Positions 1 through 6,500 of a DNA stretch of 8,748 nt are shown piece by piece (position 1 is the first letter of the stretch; each line of letters begins with the position of its first letter). The stretch is from G039029935 sp039029935 (GTDB lineage Bacteria; Chloroflexota; Anaerolineae; Caldilineales; Caldilineaceae), in contig JBCCFC010000534.1 of NCBI GenBank assembly GCA_039029935.1, positions 1-8,748 of the forward strand, written 5' to 3'. Below the pieces are notes generated by a model that saw only the letters and a program-made list of their open reading frames with translations, had not been told where the DNA came from and made no database searches. A program made the translations under genes and the position numbers.

Positions 1-318
1 AAAATACCGCTGATTTGGATTGTTGAAAAAAACTGATATCTATCGTGAACAATTCCTTGCTCACTACTGATGACGTTGCATGTTGCGTTGAGATATGATG
101 AAATTTTTGAATTGTCAGTAAGTGGACAGCAATAGCGGAAGTCGGCTTACATCTCGTTTACAATGAAAACCAAAATGACGCGTCTTTTGACGTATGGTAT
201 GTATCCTATAACATCTCATAAATACAAAAAAGGGCTTATTTCGAGAAACAAGCCCTTTTTCTATCGTGAGGGTTAATACTTTTGTCTGATTTTAGGGAAT
301 GCAACCGTTACGATGCTA
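1..318. other. Intergenic region at left edge, no gene supported
   Basis: No convincing coding sequence is visible here. On the plus strand one frame is open from base 1 to a TGA at 34-36 (11 codons). It could be the tail of a gene lying to the left, but that is too short to support. The only clear element is the terminator hairpin at 227-260. A small CGTC/GACG stem at 181-192 is too short to interpret. Confidence 0.6.
227..260. terminator. Bidirectional intrinsic terminator after the LysM gene
   Basis: An 11-bp perfect stem pairs AAAAAGGGCTT (227-237) with AAGCCCTTTTT (250-260). The apex can pair further (TTT 239-241 with AAA 246-248 around a CGAG loop). Read on the minus strand, the stem ends in a T run at the right distance downstream of the LysM gene stop (319). 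Read on the plus strand it also ends in five Ts, so it could equally stop transcription entering from the left edge. Confidence 0.85.
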
Positions 319-1950
319 CTACCACACTGGAATACAAACCGTCTGACCAATCTCAACCCAGTGTTGTGGATGTTTGTAGACCCATTTGTTGTGTTCCAGC
401 ATCATGCTATAGCCAACGCCATAGTACTTGCCGATGGAGGCCAAGCTCTCGCCTGTCTTGACTGTATGCAACGTGCGGCAACCAGAATCGGCTGGTGCTG
501 GTTTGTATGGCATACTCACTGGCTCCTGCGGCGTGGGTGTTGAATAGTGTCCAACCTGATAGTTCTCAAAATCAGAGACAACGGTACACATGCCTGGTTC
601 GTATGGCAGTGTCACAACTCGACAGAGTGGTGAGTGGTTGCGCCAGCCATCCTGTTCCTCTTCACAGACTTCGTAACGTGAGCCCGGAACCCGATAGTCA
701 TTGGATGGGAAGACAAATTTATACTCACCCAAGCCATTGGTCAAAACAGCATCGACTTCTGGGTCGCCCGCATCCAGCGGTTCAGCCGTGATCTCCCACC
801 CTGGCAAACCATAACCACCGTTGAGATCAACCTTGCGCCCTTCAATACAGAATTGTGGCTCTGTCTGCTGGTTATAGAAGGTCACAACCTGACAGTGTGA
901 TGAACCTGTCACCGTAACATCCAACGCTGATGGTGTGACTGAATCCCACCCAACTCGGCTTTCCTCGACAACAGTGTATGGCCCCGGTGGCAAGTTATCA
1001 AAGACAATGTTGCCAAATGCATCGGTTTTGCCATACGCTTGAACCGTGCCATCCGCTCGCTGCACGTCAATGTGCCATCCCGCCAACCCAAATGGTTCGC
1101 CATCTTTTGTCGGTGGAATGTCATACTTGTAAACCTCGATACAGGCGGTCTTCTTGATACGATTCTTGAAGCGAATCGTCAATGGCCCTGGCCCTTCAAC
1201 ATCGACCTCTTGCTTGCCTGTCACAGGAATCACGGGATTGAACGCATAGTCAAAGTCCTCTGGTGGTTCCTCTGTGAAGACCCATTTGCCCGGTGTCAAA
1301 CGGAAGCTGGCAACCCCATCGGCTCCTGTCTCAATCGCAACAGCCTCGGCAAAGCGGTTTTCCGCACCAGGTGTGGCGGTGATGATCCAATCGGCCAGTG
1401 GGTGATGGTCATCGTTGATCTTGATGACATGAACCGTAACCACCTGTCGCAACTTAAAGCGGATGCGGCGACATTCCTCCATGCCATAGCGCAGAGGCAC
1501 ATCAAAGCGGTCCGCTGTCACAGGCTCCCAGCCCTCTTTCAACTCGACTGCAAACTGCCAGTTGCCAGGGAAAAGCCCCTCTTCAAATTTAAACTCACCA
1601 GCCTCATCCTCATCCGTGCTGGATACTGCCCCGATAGCCCCACCTGGGTCCAGTATACCCGCATCGTTATAGGGTGTTGCAACGATGATCCAACCGTCAT
1701 CCAGAGGCATCTCTTCATGGTCGATGACAACACCTTCCACGCAAAGCTCACCACTTGGACTAATCACACTTCCACCAGGGTCGCCACTGCCTGCTGAAAC
1801 AAACGCCGATGGAATGAGTAAGATTGCCGCAATTGCCCCCACCAAAATATACTTTGCATAGCTCACACCGTTGATGAGATGCATGGAGCGGCCCAGCACA
1901 GAGCGTCCTAACGCGACATTGCCCTGGCCTGATTTACCCGGAAAATTCAT
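319..1950 (-). CDS. Secreted/anchored protein with four Cna-B-like domains and a C-terminal LysM
   Basis: Seen: 543 residues with a basic N-terminal stretch of about 33 residues and a hydrophobic segment at about 34-52 (signal peptide or uncleaved anchor; a possible cleavage site follows VSA). Four repeated beta-sandwich-type modules follow at about 66-168, 169-265, 267-361 and 364-466, most with a 'GW' after the first strand and a closing F-x-N-type strand. A short Pro/Thr linker leads to a LysM domain at about 491-542 (HTVKTGESLASIGKYYGV, ending GQTVCIPVW). The modules resemble prealbumin-like/Cna-B/SpaA domains. LysM modules bind N-acetylglucosamine polymers such as peptidoglycan or chitin. 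Ten cysteines lie outside the membrane segment, so disulfides are plausible. Inference: a surface or matrix protein whose LysM holds it to wall or glycan while the stalk domains extend. The first ATG is chosen because AAAGGA lies about 9 bases upstream (1960-1965). The alternative Met23 has no good ribosome site. It is transcribed alone and divergently from the prenyl synthase. Confidence 0.88.
   Translation of the reverse strand: MNFPGKSGQGNVALGRSVLGRSMHLINGVSYAKYILVGAIAAILLIPSAFVSAGSGDPGGSVISPSGELCVEGVVIDHEEMPLDDGWIIVATPYNDAGILDPGGAIGAVSSTDEDEAGEFKFEEGLFPGNWQFAVELKEGWEPVTADRFDVPLRYGMEECRRIRFKLRQVVTVHVIKINDDHHPLADWIITATPGAENRFAEAVAIETGADGVASFRLTPGKWVFTEEPPEDFDYAFNPVIPVTGKQEVDVEGPGPLTIRFKNRIKKTACIEVYKYDIPPTKDGEPFGLAGWHIDVQRADGTVQAYGKTDAFGNIVFDNLPPGPYTVVEESRVGWDSVTPSALDVTVTGSSHCQVVTFYNQQTEPQFCIEGRKVDLNGGYGLPGWEITAEPLDAGDPEVDAVLTNGLGEYKFVFPSNDYRVPGSRYEVCEEEQDGWRNHSPLCRVVTLPYEPGMCTVVSDFENYQVGHYSTPTPQEPVSMPYKPAPADSGCRTLHTVKTGESLASIGKYYGVGYSMMLEHNKWVYKHPQHWVEIGQTVCIPVW
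325..480 (-). other. LysM domain (residues 491-542)
   Basis: One LysM closes the protein: the HTVKTGESLASIGKYYGV start, a central LEHNKW segment and the GQTVCIPVW end are the usual first strand, Asn-bearing helix and last strand. Its two cysteines (491 and 539) flank the module and could form a disulfide. A C-terminal LysM suggests glycan binding rather than enzymatic action, because no hydrolase domain is present. Confidence 0.85.
553..1755 (-). repeat. Four tandem Cna-B/prealbumin-like modules
   Basis: Four modules of about 95-103 residues lie in series. Shared marks are a short first strand carrying Lys in modules 2-4 (K177, K275, K373), a 'W-x-I' strand (DWII, GWHI, GWEI), a Glu-rich strand (FTEEPP, VVEES, VCEEE) and a last strand ending in Asn (N263, N360, N463). 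Module 1 has the same shape but lacks the matching Lys and Asn. The modules are diverged rather than recent copies. Confidence 0.75.
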
Positions 1951-1998
1951 AAATAGTCGTCCTTTCTTTCAATTTTAGAATGAAATTTTTTCACTTGC

Positions 1999-2017
1999 GC
2001 GCGTTCAGTGAACACGC
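1999..2017. promoter_or_regulatory. Imperfect palindrome upstream of the LysM gene (possible operator)
   Basis: GTTCA (2003-2007) and TGAAC (2009-2013) form a perfect inverted repeat around one G. The symmetry continues after one mismatch with GCG (1999-2001) against CGC (2015-2017). It lies about 50 bases upstream of the LysM start and just downstream of the candidate TATAAC -10 on the minus strand. That position would suit a repressor site or a leader hairpin. The role is inference; only the symmetry is seen. Confidence 0.35.
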
Positions 2018-2075
2018 CTTGTGCGGGTTATATCCAAATGCACAAATGATTTTATTCCCATTCCTATAGACCGTT

Positions 2076-2152
2076 CTATGCAGGTAACTGTTCAGAAGCA
2101 AAGACTGAAGAGAGGGAGACGTAATACTGACACTATGACTGTTCCTGCATAG
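2076..2152. repeat. 9-bp inverted repeat pair bounding a 77-bp segment
   Basis: CTATGCAGG (2076-2084) is exactly repeated inverted as CCTGCATAG (2144-2152). Just inside or overlapping these ends, ACTGTTC occurs twice in direct orientation (2087-2093 and 2138-2144). A short inner stem TTCAG/CTGAA is possible (2091-2095 with 2105-2109). No flanking target duplication was seen. It could be a small repeat element, a structured leader or regulator sites. Confidence 0.45.
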
Positions 2153-2156
2153 GATT

Positions 2157-2313
2157 GGTAGTAGATTGTTGTTTCACATACATCGCTCGATTTCGTGCTG
2201 AACTTGATTTACGTGATAGACTACATATCACTCTTTAGAAAATACTTTTCAATCAGCATAAATAGAGCGTATCAATCTTTTTTCTCTCAAAATGTGAAAC
2301 AGTTATCTACTCC
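2157..2313. repeat. Nested imperfect palindrome, MITE-like or structured
   Basis: The outer arms 2157-2179 and 2292-2313 are inverted copies matching at about 19 of 22 positions: ten exact bases (TGTTTCACAT against ATGTGAAACA), nine exact bases beside a one-base bulge, and a three-base mismatch. Moving inward, CGCTC-x-ATTT-xx-TGCTGA (2184-2201) pairs with the inverted TCAGCA-x-AAAT-x-GAGCG (2253-2269). At the centre GTGATA (2213-2218) pairs with TATCAC (2226-2231) around a 7-base loop. The right side carries about 20 extra AT-rich bases. The whole could be a palindromic mobile repeat (MITE-like) or a folded RNA. No target-site duplication was identified. Confidence 0.55.
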
Positions 2314-2395
2314 ATAATTTTTGATAGCTTACCTTTGATGACGACTCAAACTCAAAAAGATTACGGTTAAATTTCATTTTTTTTGTAATATGCTT

Positions 2396-2401
2396 TATAA
2401 T
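2396..2401 (+). promoter_or_regulatory. Probable -10 element of the prenyl synthase gene
   Basis: A perfect TATAAT lies 28 bases before the start codon. With a 17-base spacer the -35 hexamer is TTCATT (2373-2378), a weak match. The implied transcription start near 2408 gives a leader of only about 20 bases. In that leader, AAGG sits at 2408-2411, too far from the ATG for normal spacing, and an ATG-TAA minimal frame occurs at 2412-2417. Confidence 0.5.
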
Positions 2402-2429
2402 GAACGCAAGGATGTAAAACCAAAGACTT

Positions 2430-3461
2430 ATGACAAAAGACGCACTAACCAGATTTATCGGACACTGGCTACCAAGGGTTGAAGACGAAATGCGTGCTGT
2501 GTTGCACAATGATGAAGAGGCCGTTGCCAAGCATTATGGCATGATGCAATATCATTTGGGCTGGATGAACGAGCAACTGAAACCGCACATCTCCCCTGCG
2601 GGCAAACGCCTACGCCCCATGCTTTGCCTGTTGGCCTGTGAAGAAATGGGCGGTGACACGGCCAATGCACTCCCCGCCGCCGCTGCCATTGAACTGCTGC
2701 ACAATTTCTCGCTGCTCCATGATGACGTCGAGGATGGCGATGAGGTACGTCGTCATCGGTTGACCGTGTGGAAGGTGTGGGGCATCCCCCAAGCCATCAA
2801 CGCTGGTGACGCCATGTTTACGCTCGCCTTTGCTGCTATCCAACGCCTCAACCGTCGCGGTGTAGACGCCGCCACCACCCTGCGTGTCCTCGACATCTTC
2901 ACACAAACCTCCCTCGCCCTCACCGAAGGCCAACACCTCGACATTGACTTTGAGCAACGCCCCCACGTCACCACCGATGAATACATCCGCATGATCCAAG
3001 GCAAAACTGCGGCCCTCATCGGCGCAAGTGTCGCCATCGGAGCCACCATCGCACAGGCCACCGCCGAAAAGCAGGCCATCCTCCAAAAATTTGGTCAAAA
3101 CACAGGTCTGGCCTTCCAAATCCAAGATGATATTCTGGGCATTTGGGGCGACCCGAGCGTGACGGGGAAAGCCGCAGGCAATGATGTGTTACGCAGAAAG
3201 AAAAGTTTGCCCATTCTCCATGCACTAGCACATGAGCAGGTAGGCGAAGAATTGCAGGCATTGTTTGCAGGTGAATTGAACGAATCGCATCTGCCGCAAG
3301 CAATGGCACTGTTTGAACGCGCCGATACCCGAGCCTTTGCGGAGTCCATGCTGCATGACTATCATGAGCAGGCGATTGATGCATTGGCGGAAGTGCTGGG
3401 TTCGATGGATAGGTCGGTGTTGTATGCGTTGACGGACAGTTTATTGTATCGGAAGGCGTGA
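2430..3461 (+). CDS. Polyprenyl synthetase family (isoprenyl diphosphate synthase)
   Basis: Family role: it condenses isopentenyl diphosphate with an allylic diphosphate to make a longer all-trans isoprenyl diphosphate in the cytoplasm, feeding quinones, carotenoids or other isoprenoids. Seen: 343 residues, the usual length. GKRLRP (58-63) is followed by the first Asp-rich motif HDDVEDGD (D98, D99, D102), then RRHR (107-110), GKT (191-193) and the second Asp-rich motif QIQDDILGIWGD (D233, D234), then the lysine pair at 257-258. All key residues are present. Phe at 93, five places before the first Asp, is the position known to limit chain length, so a short product (C15-C20) is suggested but not proven. 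The ATG at 2430 is the first in frame after a TAA at 2415 and gives a family-like N-terminus; the ribosome site is weak. No operon partner is present. G/C strand skew reverses sharply inside the gene (see findings). Confidence 0.93.
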   Translation: MTKDALTRFIGHWLPRVEDEMRAVLHNDEEAVAKHYGMMQYHLGWMNEQLKPHISPAGKRLRPMLCLLACEEMGGDTANALPAAAAIELLHNFSLLHDDVEDGDEVRRHRLTVWKVWGIPQAINAGDAMFTLAFAAIQRLNRRGVDAATTLRVLDIFTQTSLALTEGQHLDIDFEQRPHVTTDEYIRMIQGKTAALIGASVAIGATIAQATAEKQAILQKFGQNTGLAFQIQDDILGIWGDPSVTGKAAGNDVLRRKKSLPILHALAHEQVGEELQALFAGELNESHLPQAMALFERADTRAFAESMLHDYHEQAIDALAEVLGSMDRSVLYALTDSLLYRKA

Positions 3462-3479
3462 GTTGATTTCGTGAAGGGA

Positions 3480-3533
3480 ATAGAAAAGAAAGGTGGCGTA
3501 GACATCATTGTCTACGCCACCTTTCTTTTCTAT
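3480..3533. terminator. Perfect 25-bp hairpin between convergent genes
   Basis: Bases 3480-3504 and 3509-3533 are exact inverted copies around a TCAT loop. The core GGTGGCGTAGACA is GC-rich, and the outer part is purine-rich on the left arm and a pyrimidine run (CTTTCTTTTCTAT) on the right. It lies 19 bases after the prenyl synthase stop and 52 bases after the C11 gene stop, so it probably ends transcription from both sides. The stem is much longer than a usual intrinsic terminator. Confidence 0.85.
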
Positions 3534-3584
3534 CTTACATCTACTCAGCCCTCATTCCTGCGACTTGCCCAGAGTGTCTGAAAG

Positions 3585-6500
3585 TTACTCCACCTCATTG
3601 GTAATCACAGGCAGATACACATCATAGATAGGCGGGAAGAGCGGTGCAAGGCTTTTGATTTCACTACGCATCAGGTCACTTTTCTCAGCAATACCCTGTG
3701 GTGATAAGGCTAGAAATTCTCGCCAGCCCCAGCCTGTTGTCAGGTTGGGGAAAATATCGTTGTTGAGATAGTCGATGGCAGCGTTTCCTGCGTGGGCGAT
3801 GGTGTAAGGATAGAAAATGCCAATCCCTTGGGCTTTGTCGAGGTCAATCAGGATGGTTGTATTTGAGTCGTGATGCCAAAATTCTCCTGATGTACTATTT
3901 TTGTAGAGAATAAATGGTGCCAATGTATTGATAACTTCCTGAGCTGCACTATTGATAGCCTCATCTGAGAGTGTAGTTAGTGCTGTCGCTAGGTTAACTG
4001 GGTCTACATACGAATCGTACTCATCAATACGGTAATCACCAGAGTCATATATCTGTACGCCAGCGCGTACTTCTTGCAATTCATCCCAACGTTTCTCAAC
4101 GTCCGCTATAATATAGGTATGCAGCGCATCACCCAAACCATCAATGGCGTTTTTAACCGCATCATAATAGTGCATATCAAAAACTGAAATTGTATTCGGA
4201 TATCCATCCTGATTGGCCCGTTCATGATAATGGGTCGCAATCGCCTCTGCATATCCGGCAGGCGTTGTCTCTTCACCAGCCAATCCACGATAGACATCAT
4301 AGGCAAAGAACCCCCATGCTGTGTTAGGTGATGCAATGACATAATCGGCTAGGTCTTCTACAATCGAGGACGTTTCAAAGATGCCAAAGGAGCAACCATC
4401 AAAATGGACGATGTCGAGATGCCCCAAGTGCTGTACCTTCAAAAGTGCTGTTCGGATTTTACTGGGTGTGAGGTCGCGGCGTTCACCACTGCTAGACTCA
4501 TCGGGGCCAATACCAATGAGACCATTTGCATGACCCAGAATGGATAGGGCATAGTGTCTGCTGTCTGGGAAGTGATTAAAGCCCCATTCTAGGAAGTCTG
4601 CTAATGTATCTATCTCACCCGTTGCAAATTCATCTTGATCATACGCCTTCCATTCCCCTGTCTCGTTCAAGATGTAGTAGGCAGAGTTTAAGTGAGCACC
4701 AATTTCACGTTTATCTAACAACAACACAATTTGGACATTCCGTTGCTCCTGTCCCGCTAATGCGCGCAACCGTGCCAACATGCCTTTACGGAGTTCATCG
4801 CCTTCACTCATGTAAAATTCTAGGTCATTATCGCCCATTGCATACACAAAGTGTGTCCATAGGTCTTGATCCGTGTTCTCACAATGGATGGTCAATTCAC
4901 CCGCAACCCCATCACCAACAATGCTCGCTCCATTGCTTGAGCCAAAGGTTAGTGGAGGATTGTCGGAAAATGTAATTTGTGTTGTGATGACACCACTCGC
5001 ACTAGGTGGACAATGTACCTCAAAGGGAATTTGGGCAATTTCTCCATCAGGTATCTCCTGTTGTAATGTTGACAACAGCACAAAATCCAGTTGATTTGAC
5101 GTATGGTCTGAGGGGTCTACCATGCCTGTAATCCCCAAAGGTAATGAGAAACTGGCACGGTTCTGAACATTATACGTCAAAATGGACTCGTCAAAATTGA
5201 ACGCAAATGACGAAGCTGTAATCTCATGCTCATTACTTGTATAGTTCAACGTGACTGTTATAGGCTCAACTTGCCCTACACTAGCGTGAATGTGCATATC
5301 TTGTTTTAGAGAGAACATTGGTCCTTTATGTGGTGGTAATGGTGGAATGCCGGTGATCAAGAAGTCTTTCCAACCCCAGTTGGATGTGAGATTAGGGAAA
5401 ACACGCTCCTCAGTATATGCACCAAAAATTTCACCTGCACTGTATTTCGAATCAGGGTAGAAAATACCAATGCCATGTGATTTATCTAAATCAATTTGAA
5501 TTATACCCTGATTGAGCTCATTATAGAATTGACCGGACGCATATCGAAAATAGGAGACAAATGACGATAGTGTATTCAACACATAATCTGCCGAAAAGTT
5601 GATAGTATTCTCTTCAAGAACCGCAAGCTCTTTAGCAAAGCTTCCTATGTCAACATAATAATCCTCCTGTACATCTAGAACATAATTGCCAGTGTCATAT
5701 ATTTGTGCATTTTCACGAATAGCGTGTATCTCAGCCCGCCGCACAGTTGTATCTTTTGATAGGATATAGGTACTTAGCTCGTTGCCTAGCTGGTGAATTG
5801 CCTGCTTTGTTTCGTTATAATATGCCATGTCAAAAACAGAAACAGTGTATGGATATGACAAATTTTCCAACGTATTCGCATAATGTGCTGCAATTTTTTC
5901 TGTATAGGCAGCGGGTGTAAATGACTCACCTGCCAATCTACGGTAATGATCATATGCAAAAATACCCCAGCCTGTATTTGGAGATGCAATCACGTAATCT
6001 GCAAAACCGTCCACAATTGAGGTACTTTCCAACAACCCAAAAGAACAGCCATCAAAATGAACAATAGCAAGTCGACCAAAATCCGCTGTGTTACGAATTG
6101 CGTCACGTATTTCATTCGGTTGGAGCAAGGCGGAAGAAGGAGATGTACTACTTGAATTATCGGGGCCTAAGCCTCTTATGCCATTTGCATGTCCTAAAAT
6201 TGATAATGTGTAGTAGTCACTCTCGAATCGTTCAAATCCCCATTGCAGAAATGTCGTAAGAGTCTCTGGGTCATCCATACGAACTTCATCTCTAGGTAAT
6301 ATTTCCCACAAACCAGTTGGACTCAATGTGTAGTATGCGGAATCTCCTAAGTCAGGGCCATCCAACAATACGACCATTTGCACTCCCTCCTCAGCTTGCC
6401 CCTCCAGTTCCTTGAGGCGTGCTAACATACCAGAAGATGAATGATCGCCCATATATGGATAAAGATCATTGTCGCCCATTGCGTAAATAAAGTGCGTCGA

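Larger units (their letters stand above)
1951..2429. other. 479-bp divergent intergenic region
   Basis: This gap separates two divergent genes and holds no credible coding sequence. It contains, from left to right, the ribosome site of the LysM gene (1960-1965), an operator-like palindrome (1999-2017), a 9-bp inverted repeat pair (2076-2084 and 2144-2152), a long nested imperfect palindrome (2157-2313) and the probable -10 element of the prenyl synthase gene (2396-2401). A TATAAC on the minus strand (2027-2032) could be the -10 of the LysM gene, but no matching -35 was found. The right part is AT-rich. Confidence 0.7.

Noticed and set aside
1..36. Possible 3' end of an upstream plus-strand gene
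   Set aside because: Only 11 codons are visible before the stop, which is too short to tell from chance.
1039..1797. Plus-strand open frame of 252 codons
   Set aside because: It is antisense to the Cna-B/LysM gene, which has a signal peptide, recognisable repeats, a ribosome site and a terminator. The plus-strand product shows no family features and is a shadow frame.
2303..2530. Minus-strand frame of 75 codons with a hydrophobic segment
   Set aside because: It overlaps the start of the prenyl synthase, its promoter and the right arm of the palindrome; there is no ribosome site or family resemblance.
2610..3125. Minus-strand open frame of 171 codons
   Set aside because: It lies wholly antisense to the prenyl synthase, whose catalytic motifs are all intact. 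The C-rich middle of that gene naturally leaves the opposite strand open.
4860..5290. Cellulosome-type scaffold based on the cohesin-like domain
   Set aside because: There is a single diverged domain, with no dockerin and no glycoside hydrolase in the window, so a spacer role is equally likely.
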